NCBI GenBank assembly: GCA_018222585.1
Contig: JAAFAB010000011.1
Location: 30,868 to 94,867, forward strand
Source of the DNA: Paracoccaceae bacterium
GTDB taxonomy: Bacteria; Pseudomonadota; Alphaproteobacteria; Rhodobacterales; Rhodobacteraceae
Reading direction: 5' to 3'
DNA length: 64,000 bases
The translations under genes were made by a program, and so were the position numbers. Position 1 is the stretch's first letter. Each line of letters opens with the position of its first letter. This document shows, piece after piece, positions 7,116 to 15,219 of the stretch. The notes beneath the pieces were generated by a model. It searched no databases, was not told the DNA's origin, and worked only from the letters and a program-made list of their open reading frames with translations.

Positions 7116-7493
7116 ATGAGCAAGATCAAAGCGTGGAAAGACGCAAAAATTCAGACGTTTGAGGCTGAAGAATACATCGGCCTGATCGGCAAGACGACAA
7201 AGCACAGCACAGTCGCAGCGCGCGAAGGCGAGCAAGCAACAGCGGGTCGACTGACCTCGCTTTCTGTTGGAACTCAGATCCACTTCCAACCCACAGACGG
7301 CGCTATCAACTACCACGGCAGCAAGGCGTTCGACGTGGCGTTGTCCAAGGTCGTCGAGAGGCACTGGGACGAACTGTGCAAAGAGGCGCTTGAGCTTCTT
7401 CGCAAGCAGGAACGAGAGGCCGCCATCGAGGCCAAGGCCGAGGTCGAAGCTCAGCTTTCCGCCATCGAACAGGCCATGGCCGAGAAAAGCTGA
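7116..7493 (+). CDS. Phage protein of unknown function with helical C-terminus
   Basis: A 125-residue protein preceded by CACCAGGAGAACCCC, a strong ribosome site nearly identical to that of the next gene. The first 75 residues are mixed (FEAEEYIGLIGKTTKHST). The last 45 are a charged helix likely to form a coiled coil (LLRKQEREAAIEAKAEVEAQ). GC is slightly lower than in its neighbours. No family is recognised. Confidence 0.65.
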   Translation: MSKIKAWKDAKIQTFEAEEYIGLIGKTTKHSTVAAREGEQATAGRLTSLSVGTQIHFQPTDGAINYHGSKAFDVALSKVVERHWDELCKEALELLRKQEREAAIEAKAEVEAQLSAIEQAMAEKS

Positions 7494-7518
7494 CCCCATC
7501 ACCACCAGGAGAACCCCT

Positions 7519-8565
7519 ATGTCCGACACCACAGAACTGTCCCTGCTGCCCGACGCCAAGGATCTGCCGGCCGTCTTCACCGAGGCCGGCAAGCTGGACG
7601 AGCTGATCACCAGCATCGAGGAGCGCGTGAAGTCCGAGGTCATCGACGTGACCACGCCCAAGGGCCGGAAGGCGGCCACCAGCCTGGCCGCCAAGGTCTC
7701 GAGCTCGAAGGTTCTGATCGAGAAGACCGCCAAGGATCTGACCGAGGACTGGCGCCAGAAGACCGCGAACGTGAACGCGCTGAAGAAAAGCGCCGTCGAG
7801 CGGCTGGAGAAGCTGCGGGACGACACCAAGGCGCCGGTCAAGGAATGGGAGGAGAAGGAGGAGGCACGGGTGCGGGCGATCCTGCAGCTGATGCTGACCT
7901 TCGACACCGACCAGCTGAACGCGGCCGCCTCTTCGGAGGAACTGCAGGCCCTGATCGACAAGATCACCGCCGTCGAGGTCACCGAGGAGACCTTCCAGGA
8001 GAAGACCGAGGAGGCCGAGGCGCTGAAGGCAGAGGCCCTGAAGGTCTACGGCGCCCACCTGCAGACGGCCCAGCAGCGCGAGGAGAACGAGCGCGAGCTG
8101 GCCGCCCTGCGCGCCGAGAAGGAAGAGCGCGAGCGTCAGGACCGGGAACGGGCCGAGAAGGAGGCCGCAGCCAAGGCCGAGGAAGAGCGGAAGGCCCGCG
8201 AGGCCGAGGAGAAAGCCCGGCGCGAGCAGGAGGCCAAGGAGGCGCAGGAGCGCGCCGCCAAGGAGGCCGAGGCCCGGGCGGAGCAGCAGCGCCAGGAAGC
8301 CGAAGCCCGCCACGCCCGCGAGCTGGAAGAGGCCAAGCGCCGCGAGGACGAGGCCGCCCAGCGGGAGCGCGACCGGATCGCCCAGGAACAGCGCGAGAAG
8401 GAAGAGGCCGAGGCCGCCGCGCTGGCCGACGCGGAGAACCGGCAGCGGGTCAAGGCCACCATCGTCACCGCCCTCGGCAAGGTCGAGCCCCGCAGCGTGG
8501 CCGGCATGGTCGAGGCGATGATGGCCGGCGAGATCCCCCATGTGAAGGTCTACCTCGATGGCTGA
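7519..8565 (+). CDS. Long coiled-coil phage protein preceding the recombination genes
   Basis: A 348-residue protein. Residues 1-170 are helical (EERVKSEVIDVTTPKGRK; LRDDTKAPVKEWEEKEEA). Residues about 175-310 are an almost uninterrupted Ala/Glu/Arg/Lys coiled coil resembling TolA stalks. The last 35 residues are a compact tail with LGKVEPRSVAGMVEAMMAG. Proteins of this layout often lie upstream of phage recT genes, but their role is not established. The long low-complexity helix makes similarity to TolA meaningless as evidence of function. It ends with an 8-base overlap into the DUF5131 gene. Confidence 0.75.
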   Translation: MSDTTELSLLPDAKDLPAVFTEAGKLDELITSIEERVKSEVIDVTTPKGRKAATSLAAKVSSSKVLIEKTAKDLTEDWRQKTANVNALKKSAVERLEKLRDDTKAPVKEWEEKEEARVRAILQLMLTFDTDQLNAAASSEELQALIDKITAVEVTEETFQEKTEEAEALKAEALKVYGAHLQTAQQREENERELAALRAEKEERERQDRERAEKEAAAKAEEERKAREAEEKARREQEAKEAQERAAKEAEARAEQQRQEAEARHARELEEAKRREDEAAQRERDRIAQEQREKEEAEAAALADAENRQRVKATIVTALGKVEPRSVAGMVEAMMAGEIPHVKVYLDG

Positions 8566-9319
8566 GAACAGTGGCATCGAGTGGACCACCCACACCTTCA
8601 ACCCGTGGACCGGCTGCACCGCAGTCAGCCCGGCCTGCGATCACTGCTATGCCGAGGGCTGGGCGAAGCGCAGCGGGCATGTCCAATGGGGTCCGCACGG
8701 CGAGCGCCGCCGCACGAAGACGTGGGGCAATCCGGTGCGCTGGAACAAGGCGGCAGAGGGCGCTGCCGAGCGGCCGCGTGTATTCTGTGCCAGCCTGGCC
8801 GATGTCTTCGACAACCACCGCAGTATTGAAGACGCCTGGCGCCGCGATCTGTGGCATCTGATCGACCAGACGCCAAACCTCGACTGGCTGCTGCTGACGA
8901 AGCGACCGCAGAACATCGTGAAGTTTGCGCCCGAGCGTTGGTTCATCGGCGGCATCCCTCGCAACGTCTGGCTCGGCACCACCGTCGAGAACCAAGAGGA
9001 AGCTGACCGGCGCATCCCGCACCTGATCCAATGCCCGGCGCGGGTGCGGTTCCTCTCGTGCGAGCCCCTGCAGGGCCCGGTGAGCATACATCGCTACGCC
9101 CGCAAGCTGGAATGGGTCATCACAGGCGGCGAGAGCGGCCCGAACTTCCGTCACGCAGACCCTGACTGGTTCCGGTCCCTGCGCGATCAATGCGCCGCCG
9201 CCGGGGTGCCGTTCCTGTTCAAGCAATGGGAGGGGAAGACCCAGAAGCAGATCAAGGCCATGGGCCGCGAGCTGGATGGCATCGTGCATGACGGATACCC
9301 GGAGGTGCATCATGGCTGA
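8558..9319 (+). CDS. DUF5131 (phage Gp37/Gp68) family protein
   Basis: A 253-residue protein with the family's N-terminal block IEWTTHTFNPWTGC and cysteines at 20, 27 and 30 (C-X6-C-X2-C in TGCTAVSPACDHCYAE). Other conserved blocks are FCASLADVFD, WLLLTKRPQN, WLGTTVENQE, RFLSCEPL and ITGGESGP. The cysteine spacing suggests metal or Fe-S binding; the reaction is not known to me. It occurs widely in phages and islands next to recombination genes, as here. It starts with the same 8-base ATGGCTGA overlap seen elsewhere in this phage. Confidence 0.85.
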   Translation: MAENSGIEWTTHTFNPWTGCTAVSPACDHCYAEGWAKRSGHVQWGPHGERRRTKTWGNPVRWNKAAEGAAERPRVFCASLADVFDNHRSIEDAWRRDLWHLIDQTPNLDWLLLTKRPQNIVKFAPERWFIGGIPRNVWLGTTVENQEEADRRIPHLIQCPARVRFLSCEPLQGPVSIHRYARKLEWVITGGESGPNFRHADPDWFRSLRDQCAAAGVPFLFKQWEGKTQKQIKAMGRELDGIVHDGYPEVHHG

Positions 9320-9902
9320 TCATCCGATCCTCTTCTCCCCGACCATGGTCTGCGCGCTGCTGGAAGGCCGGAAGACCCAGACCCGCCGAGTGCTGAAAGG
9401 CCTCCTGCCCGACGACATGCCGTATGTCCAGGAGGGCGAGATCCAGCAAAGCTCTCCGTCGATGCAGTTTGAGGATCGCCGCTGGCCGGGCACCATGTCC
9501 GTAGGCGACCACCTCTGGGTGCGAGAGACCTTCACGCTGACCCAGCATGACCATCCGGTCTATCGCGCGGACGCCACGGATCAGAGCGGCAAGCGATGGA
9601 CCAGCATTGCGCCGGGAGATCCCGATGGCGAGGTCATCTGGAAGCCGTCGATTTTCATGCCCCGCTGGGCCAGCCGCCTGACGCTGACCGTCACCGATGT
9701 GCGGGTGCAGCGGTTGCAGGAGATTAGCGAGGGCGATGCCAAGGCGGAGGGCATTGACGACCGCGACGTAGTCTGCGGTTTTTCGGAATTGTGGGACAGC
9801 CTCAACGCCAAGCGCGGATATGGCTGGGACGCGAACCCTTGGGTGGCCGCCTACTCATTTCATGTCGAGAAAATTAACATCGACCGGATGGGGGCAGCAT
9901 GA
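9312..9902 (+). CDS. ASCH-like domain phage protein
   Basis: A 196-residue protein. The start motif FSPTMVCALLEGRKTQTRR, then WVRETF and the block TDVRVQRLQEISEGDAKAEG with a C-terminal AYSFHVEKI, is the pattern of ASCH-type (PUA-related, RNA- or nucleotide-binding) proteins often annotated as phage morphogenesis proteins. The start was placed at 9312 because ATGGCTGA overlaps the DUF5131 stop. The repeated pairing of DUF5131 and ASCH-like genes suggests they work together. Binding to a nucleic acid or modified nucleoside is inference from fold. Confidence 0.7.
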   Translation: MADHPILFSPTMVCALLEGRKTQTRRVLKGLLPDDMPYVQEGEIQQSSPSMQFEDRRWPGTMSVGDHLWVRETFTLTQHDHPVYRADATDQSGKRWTSIAPGDPDGEVIWKPSIFMPRWASRLTLTVTDVRVQRLQEISEGDAKAEGIDDRDVVCGFSELWDSLNAKRGYGWDANPWVAAYSFHVEKINIDRMGAA

Positions 9903-10867
9903 CCATCGAGATCATCGACCTTCCCAAGGGCGAGCTGATCACCGAGCCGGGCTTCTATCGCCTGAGCCTCGATCGGCACCACAACCAACCCTGCGATGGC
10001 GTCAGTGTCACCAGCGGCGTCCTCCGCAAGATGGACGGGCACGCTCCCTCGAAGACCTGGGCGACCAGCGCGCTCAACGAGAACCGCTGGCCCGACAAGG
10101 ACAGCGATGCGCTGCGTCTCGGCCGGGCCATGGCCGCGCTGGTGGAGGGCGGCGCAGAGGAGCTGGAGAAGCACTTCCAGGTGCTGCCCGAGAACCGCCC
10201 GTCGCGCCCGACCAAACCGCAGCTGCGCGCCATGGCCGAGGGCCGGGAGAGCGCGTCAGCCCGCAAGTCGATCACCTTCTGGAGCGCGGTGGAGAAGGAC
10301 GGCCGCGACGTGCTGACCGACACCGACTACGAGCTTCTGGTGAACATGGGCGGCGTGCTGGCCAACGACCCGGCAGCGGCCTACGCCCTCGGCGGCGAGC
10401 CTGAGATCACGATGGCATGGCAGGACGAGCGCACCGGCATCTGGTGCCTCTCGCGGCCGGACAACCTGCGTACCGACGGGCTGCTCTCCGACTACAAGAA
10501 GGTCAACACGCAGGGCCGCGCCTTCACGGGCTCCTTCGTCGACACCCTGATCGAGAAGCACGGCTACTTCATGCAGATGGCCTTCGCCGCCGAGGGCTGG
10601 GAGCAGCTGACCGGGCACCCGCCGACCGAGGTCGGGCTGGTCTTCCAGGAGGACGAGCCGCCCCACGACGTGATCATCCGCGAGATCCAGGAAGAGGCCT
10701 TGGCCATGGGTCGCTTCAGGAACCACCGCGCCCTCTACCGCTTCCACGAGTGCCTGGAGGCCGGTCACTGGCCGGGCGCCGGCGAGGTGCTGGGCGCCTA
10801 CCACATGAGTGAGGGCCTGCGGGAGCAGATCCTTGAAGAGATGAACCTGGCAGGAGAAGCGCCATGA
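9899..10867 (+). CDS. RecE-like exonuclease VIII, PD-(D/E)XK nuclease
   Basis: A 322-residue nuclease corresponding to the C-terminal catalytic part of RecE. Visible motif residues are Asp188 in SRPDNL, Asp198-Tyr-Lys200 in LLSDYKKV, and Gln226 in YFMQMAF before the final helices. It would degrade the 5' strand of double-stranded ends and hand the 3' tail to the RecT protein encoded directly downstream. ATGA overlaps join it to both neighbours. It lacks the large N-terminal region of E. coli Rac RecE, as most phage versions do. Confidence 0.85.
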   Translation: MTIEIIDLPKGELITEPGFYRLSLDRHHNQPCDGVSVTSGVLRKMDGHAPSKTWATSALNENRWPDKDSDALRLGRAMAALVEGGAEELEKHFQVLPENRPSRPTKPQLRAMAEGRESASARKSITFWSAVEKDGRDVLTDTDYELLVNMGGVLANDPAAAYALGGEPEITMAWQDERTGIWCLSRPDNLRTDGLLSDYKKVNTQGRAFTGSFVDTLIEKHGYFMQMAFAAEGWEQLTGHPPTEVGLVFQEDEPPHDVIIREIQEEALAMGRFRNHRALYRFHECLEAGHWPGAGEVLGAYHMSEGLREQILEEMNLAGEAP

Positions 10868-11793
10868 GCAACACCAAGCAGAACAGCAGCACCTCGATCG
10901 AGGACCGCATTCGCGAAAAGACAGATCTGACCATCGCGCACGGCACCGAGGTATCCGCTAGCGTCGGCGGCCTCGCCTTCAAGGACATGGGCCAGGTCAT
11001 GGAGTTCTCCAAGCTCATGTCCGTGGCCGGTCAGGCGGTGCCGAAACACCTGCGTGGGCAGCCGGGCGCCTGTATGGCCGTCAGCCTGCAGGCCTTGAAC
11101 TGGCGGATGGATCCCTTTGCCGTGGCCAACAAGAGCTATTCGGTCAACGACCGGGTGGCCTATGAGGCCCAGCTGATCCACGCCGTCATCGAACAGCGGG
11201 CCCCGATCAAGGGGCGGCTGAAGGGTGGCTTCGAGGGCGAGGGCGCGAAGCGGGTCTGCGTGCTGCGCGCGGTCAGCGCGGAGGATGGTGAGGAGATCGT
11301 CTATCGCTCTCCCGAGATCGGCAGCATCACCACCAAGAACTCGCCGCTCTGGAAATCCGACCCTGACCAGCAGCTCTGGTACTACTCCGCCCGGGCCATG
11401 TGCCGGCGCCATTTCCCTGACGTCCTCCTTGGCGTGTACGAGCGCGAGGAGATCGAGCAGGCGCCGCGGATGCGCGACGTGACCCCCGACGAGCCGAAAG
11501 CCGGGGGCCTCGCCGCCCGGGCCGCCGCCGCCCGCGAGGCCGCCCGCCAGCAGGAGGAGCCGGAAGCCGAGGATCAGCAGCAGGTCGAGGACGCCGACAC
11601 CATCGAGGGCAGCGCCGAGGATGGGGCCGGGCCCGACGAGAACAGCTTCGAGTTCGCCGAGGGGCGCACCGCAGCAGAGCAAGGCGCCGCGCTGGAGGAC
11701 TGCCCCTACGAGGACGGCGACGAGCGCTTCAACTGGACCGGCGGCTGGTACTCGGCCGAGGAGAAGGCCCGCAGCGAGGAGGACGAGGCATGA
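10864..11793 (+). CDS. RecT-family single-strand annealing protein
   Basis: A 309-residue protein with the RecT core at residues about 30-205: MGQVMEFSKLMSVAGQAVPK, QALNWRMDPFAVA, YEAQLIHAVI, WYYSARAMCRRHFPDVLLGV. The remaining 100 residues are an acidic, Ala/Glu/Asp-rich tail. It forms the two-gene recombination unit with the RecE-like nuclease, joined by a 4-base overlap, and would catalyse RecA-independent strand annealing during phage replication. Confidence is high because the partner is adjacent and the core motifs are in order. Confidence 0.9.
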   Translation: MSNTKQNSSTSIEDRIREKTDLTIAHGTEVSASVGGLAFKDMGQVMEFSKLMSVAGQAVPKHLRGQPGACMAVSLQALNWRMDPFAVANKSYSVNDRVAYEAQLIHAVIEQRAPIKGRLKGGFEGEGAKRVCVLRAVSAEDGEEIVYRSPEIGSITTKNSPLWKSDPDQQLWYYSARAMCRRHFPDVLLGVYEREEIEQAPRMRDVTPDEPKAGGLAARAAAAREAARQQEEPEAEDQQQVEDADTIEGSAEDGAGPDENSFEFAEGRTAAEQGAALEDCPYEDGDERFNWTGGWYSAEEKARSEEDEA

Positions 11794-12116
11794 TGGAAGG
11801 TTTTCAAGAAGGCGTCGAGTTCAGCGACGGCCCCACGGGCATGATGGTCGAAAGGATCCACACGGCAGCTGTCGGCGCCTGTGTCTCGACCACCATGCAG
11901 CACCCGGTCAGCGCCGCGGTGAACCTGATCAAGGCGGGCCTGTGCTTCCTTGACACCGTGGACTCGGAGGCAACTGCCGATCTGGTTGCATCCCTGCAGG
12001 ACCCTCTCCCCGAAATCGGAAGCGAGGAGTTCCAATGCTATGTCGCGAGGCAGTCGGAGATCCTGAAGAAGATCGTCTCGTCGTTCGAGCGCCAGACGAC
12101 GGAGGGGTCCGCATGA
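11790..12116 (+). CDS. Phage protein of unknown function
   Basis: A 108-residue protein coupled by ATGA to recT. It is predicted mostly helical (AAVNLIKAGLCFLDTVDSE; YVARQSEILKKIVSSFERQ) with a net negative charge. No family is recognised. Position between recT and the cysteine-rich protein suggests expression with the recombination module. Confidence 0.65.
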   Translation: MMEGFQEGVEFSDGPTGMMVERIHTAAVGACVSTTMQHPVSAAVNLIKAGLCFLDTVDSEATADLVASLQDPLPEIGSEEFQCYVARQSEILKKIVSSFERQTTEGSA

Positions 12117-12454
12117 GCCTCCCCATGACCAGCCTGCACCCCGACGAGGCCGGCAAGCAGTGGAAGTGCCCCCTCGACCGCACCTTCGGCTCTGCCAAGG
12201 CATCGAACTACTGCCAGGGCGCCGCCTGCGCGGTCTGGCGCTGGATGCCGATGGCGGCCAACGATCCCCGCTTCATGTCGGCCGTCCAGCGCGAGATTGC
12301 CGCCCTGCAGGCCGAGGAGCCCACGAAGAGCAAGGACGGCCTCCACAAGAAAGCCGTGGCCCGTGTCGCGGCAGATCCCGCCGCGTTCACCTTTCCCAAC
12401 GAGACCGACCGGGGCTACTGCGGCCTCGGCGGCAAGCCGGAGGGAACCAAGTGA
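12113..12454 (+). CDS. Cysteine-containing phage protein of unknown function
   Basis: A 113-residue protein starting at the ATGA overlap with the previous stop. Cysteines in KCPLDRTFG, YCQGAACAVWRW and GYCGLGG could ligate zinc. The tryptophan-rich segment AVWRWMPM is distinctive. No family is known to me. Its stop overlaps the GTG start of the HNH fusion gene. Confidence 0.65.
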   Translation: MSLPMTSLHPDEAGKQWKCPLDRTFGSAKASNYCQGAACAVWRWMPMAANDPRFMSAVQREIAALQAEEPTKSKDGLHKKAVARVAADPAAFTFPNETDRGYCGLGGKPEGTK

Positions 12455-13389
12455 CGGCCGCCAACCCCCTTCCTTCCCAGAAAGTTCTTTCTGAACTTCT
12501 GAGGTACGACCCCAAAACGGGTCGGATCTTCTGGAGGGAGAGGCCAAGGGAGTACTTCAAAACTCAAAGCCATTGCAACGCATGGAATGGGAAGTTCGCT
12601 GGTGCAGAAGCCTTTAGCGCGTCTGACAAGCATGGCTACCGAAGAGGGGAAGTAGTTGGCCACAAGACGTCTGCGCACAGGGTCATCTGGAAGCTTCTGA
12701 ACGGGTCAGATCCAAAATCCATAGACCATATCAACGGAGACCCATCCGACAACCGGATCGAAAACCTCAGAAGCGTCACGCATCGAGAAAACTGCCGAAA
12801 CAGGGCTCTCAGAAAGAAGACATCTTCAGGACATCAAGGCGTTAGCTGGGCCAACAGAGAACAGAAATGGAGAGCCTACATTGCCTTGGATTCTGGCGTC
12901 GCAAGCCTCGGTTACTTCGACCGAAAAGATGATGCGATTTCCGCAAGGAAGAGAGCAGAAATCAGATTTGGATACCACAAGAACCACGGGAGACACCAAG
13001 TGTTCAGACCTTCTCTTTTGCCCAAGGTTCGCTCCAGGCGGATCATGGCGGCGCCCAGCATCATCCAGCAGAAGACCGGGGTCATGATGCCCTGCACCCT
13101 GCGGATCTGCTCGATCCTCGGGGAGCGCTGCAGCGACCCGGACACCAACGTCATGGCGCACCTGCCCGGCCCCGGGAAGGGAACCGCCACCAAGGTGACG
13201 GACCTGGCCACCGTCTGCGCCTGCCACCGCTGCCACCAGCTGCTCGACCAGCCCAGCCCGCGCGAACAGGCGCAGCTGGAACTCTATCCGCACGCGGTGG
13301 CGGATCGCTTCTTCAAGTCGCTGATCGAGACCCAGGCGATGCTCTTCGCCCACGGGATCATCGAGGTGCCGGACGGGGAGCTGGTCTGA
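12451..13389 (+). CDS. HNH endonuclease with AP2-like domain fused to a DUF1364 protein
   Basis: A 312-residue reading frame from GTG (overlapping the upstream stop) made of two unrelated parts. Residues about 10-182: a homing-type HNH nuclease (His76 in TSAHRVIW, IDHINGDPSDNRIENL at 91-106) followed by an AP2-like DNA-binding segment (GVSWANREQKWRAYI). Residues about 186-312: a DUF1364-type phage protein with Cys215, Cys220, His237 and a CACHRCHQLLDQ cluster. The first part is visibly poorer in GC than the second and than its neighbours. The likeliest reading is a mobile HNH gene inserted in frame just after the original start codon. Confidence 0.75.
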   Translation: MTAANPLPSQKVLSELLRYDPKTGRIFWRERPREYFKTQSHCNAWNGKFAGAEAFSASDKHGYRRGEVVGHKTSAHRVIWKLLNGSDPKSIDHINGDPSDNRIENLRSVTHRENCRNRALRKKTSSGHQGVSWANREQKWRAYIALDSGVASLGYFDRKDDAISARKRAEIRFGYHKNHGRHQVFRPSLLPKVRSRRIMAAPSIIQQKTGVMMPCTLRICSILGERCSDPDTNVMAHLPGPGKGTATKVTDLATVCACHRCHQLLDQPSPREQAQLELYPHAVADRFFKSLIETQAMLFAHGIIEVPDGELV

Positions 13390-14075
13390 TGATTTTCGAA
13401 CACACCTCGAAGGAGCGCGGCATGTGGCGGGGTTGGCTGAAGAACGGTCAGAGCCTCGAAATCACCTGGTGGCGAACCCCGGTTGGTATGCGGTTCGGTC
13501 AGCACGGCCGATCAAAGCACATCTGGATCGGCCTCGGCTTCATCCAAGCCTTCATCCCGCGCGGCATCGACCAGAACGGCGAGGACTTCCTTGGCGATGA
13601 ACCTGATTGGGGTCTGGATCTTTCGAAAGAGTTCGGGATCGTCTGGCACTGGGGGCGCAAGCGCAAAAGCTGGGATTGGCCATTCCACACGGTTCTCCTT
13701 GCTTGGGAATACGAGTCGTTGACCGGCAGCTGGGTCAACATGGACGACCGGCCGACTGACCCTGAAAATTGGGACCGAAGACCCGGCGCCAAGAGGGAGA
13801 GCTACCCATTCCGCTACACGCTCCGCAGCGGGCGCGTGCAAGAGCGCAGCGCGACGATCATTCAAGAGAGATGGACGCGTGGGCGTCACATCCTCAGCCG
13901 TCTCGGATGGCCGCCCCGAGTGAAATACGCGATCGACGTGGAGTTCGATGGCGAGGTCGGGGAGCGTGAGGGATCGTGGAAAGGGGGCACCATAGGTTGC
14001 GGCTACGACATGCTACCAGGTGAGACGCCCCTTCAGACGCTTCGCCGAATGGAGAGGGAGAGGACGTTCTCATGA
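13389..14075 (+). CDS. Phage protein of unknown function, Trp-rich
   Basis: A 228-residue soluble protein with many Trp and Arg (GIVWHWGRKRKSWDWPFH). It appears beta-rich and resembles uncharacterised phage proteins that cannot be placed in a family from sequence alone. TGATG couples it to the HNH fusion gene and ATGA to the following small gene. Confidence 0.65.
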   Translation: MIFEHTSKERGMWRGWLKNGQSLEITWWRTPVGMRFGQHGRSKHIWIGLGFIQAFIPRGIDQNGEDFLGDEPDWGLDLSKEFGIVWHWGRKRKSWDWPFHTVLLAWEYESLTGSWVNMDDRPTDPENWDRRPGAKRESYPFRYTLRSGRVQERSATIIQERWTRGRHILSRLGWPPRVKYAIDVEFDGEVGEREGSWKGGTIGCGYDMLPGETPLQTLRRMERERTFS

Positions 14076-14260
14076 TCCGCACCATCCGCACCGGCACCGT
14101 CCTCTCTCAGGGCGCCGTGGTCTCGATCGAGCAGACCCTGCGCCGCCGGAAAGAAACCAGCTGGGAGCTGGAGCATGTCGAGATCGCCACCATCTCCGCC
14201 GGCGGGACCCTCCTGCGCGGCGAGCTGGTCGAGAGCAGCAGGGAGAAGAGCGATGACTGA
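14072..14260 (+). CDS. Small phage protein of unknown function
   Basis: A 62-residue protein starting at an ATGA overlap. Predicted beta strands (VLSQGAVVSIEQ; HVEIATISAGGTLL) and a charged C-terminal end. No family is recognised. It ends with an 8-base overlap (ATGACTGA) into the next gene, the spacing used repeatedly in this phage. Confidence 0.55.
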   Translation: MIRTIRTGTVLSQGAVVSIEQTLRRRKETSWELEHVEIATISAGGTLLRGELVESSREKSDD

Positions 14261-14933
14261 CGCGCCGGAAAGGATCATGGTCAGTGCTTGCGGCAAGGTA
14301 ATCGTGACGAACCAGAAAGCATTTCCCGGCGACGTCGAATACATCCGCGCCGACCTCGCCCTCCCCGCCCCGCAGCCTGTGGGGGTGAAGGTCAAGCCGC
14401 TGGAATGGCTATGGAACGGGCGCGACAGGAAGAACGTCTATTCGCGATCAATTATCGGCGAATACCATGTCAGAAAGACAGCCAGTAAGGCCAACGATAG
14501 CTACATAGTGACTTATGTCGACCCCAGACGCGGATCCCATACCATAGGATATGCCGATGGTGTGGCGGCAGGTATGTCGTTAGCCCAAGCCGACTGCGAG
14601 CGCCGCATCCTCTCAGCCCTCGACCCCGCGCCCGACCTGATCCCGCGCGACGAGGCGCTGGCGATGGCAGGGGCTGCGTGGCATGATGGGTTCTCTCAGG
14701 GCGACACCTACGCACGCGGAATGGTCGGCCAGCCCGGTCCTCCTGACGACGCCACCGCAGCCCTGAAGCGCGCCACCGACGCGGCAAAGGCAGAGGGCAA
14801 GCGGGAGGGTCTGGAAGAGGCGGCGCAGAAGGTCGAGGATCTGACAAACTACGTGGACGGCATGATCGCGGTGGCAGTCGCGGCTGCTCACATCCGCGCC
14901 CTGATCAAGAAGGAGGGCCCGGCTGATGCCTGA
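14253..14933 (+). CDS. Phage protein of unknown function
   Basis: A 226-residue protein. The first 35 residues (VEYIRADLA) match a module common at the N-terminus of phage early proteins. The middle (KPLEWLWNGRDRKNVYSRS) and the helical C-terminus (KRATDAAKAEGKREGLEEAA) are of the type seen in many siphophage early genes. No function is assigned. Bases 14440-14580 are poorer in GC than the flanks, which may mark a recombined segment. Confidence 0.6.
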   Translation: MTDAPERIMVSACGKVIVTNQKAFPGDVEYIRADLALPAPQPVGVKVKPLEWLWNGRDRKNVYSRSIIGEYHVRKTASKANDSYIVTYVDPRRGSHTIGYADGVAAGMSLAQADCERRILSALDPAPDLIPRDEALAMAGAAWHDGFSQGDTYARGMVGQPGPPDDATAALKRATDAAKAEGKREGLEEAAQKVEDLTNYVDGMIAVAVAAAHIRALIKKEGPADA

Positions 14934-15186
14934 CCACACCCTCACCAAGGAAGCTGCCTGTGGCAGCGCGACCTGGGCAGCCCGGCACCTCGGCATGTCC
15001 CTCCGCGCGTTCCGCGACAAGAGATCCGCCCTGGAGGCCGAGGGCTTCCCTGAGCCTGACCCACTCCTCGGCCGCTACCTGAAGGCCGATGTCAGAGCCT
15101 GGCTCGAAAAACGCCGCCGGGTCTCCGACTCGGATAAGGTGACCGTTGGCGGCGAGAGGCCGAGCATCAATCTCGACGCCCTCTGA
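14926..15186 (+). CDS. Excisionase-like DNA-binding protein
   Basis: An 86-residue protein directly before the integrase, overlapping the previous stop by 8 bases. Residues 13-65 (STATWAARHLG-like helix, MSLRAFRDKRSALEAEG, then YLKADVRAWLEKRRR) look like a winged-helix AlpA/Xis-type domain. Position and size fit a recombination directionality factor. Sequence alone does not separate that from a small transcriptional regulator. Confidence 0.6.
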   Translation: MPDHTLTKEAACGSATWAARHLGMSLRAFRDKRSALEAEGFPEPDPLLGRYLKADVRAWLEKRRRVSDSDKVTVGGERPSINLDAL

Positions 15187-15219
15187 AACCCGTGATGCTC
15201 CACAGCGAAAGTGAAACAC

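Noticed and set aside
7306..8619. Long minus-strand frame opposite the coiled-coil gene
   Set aside because: Leu/Gly-rich mirror of an Ala/Glu/Lys coiled coil; no start signal and no domain.
12160..12450. N-terminal extension of the HNH fusion frame
   Set aside because: It overlaps the cysteine-containing gene entirely; the GTG at 12451 overlapping the stop is the natural start.
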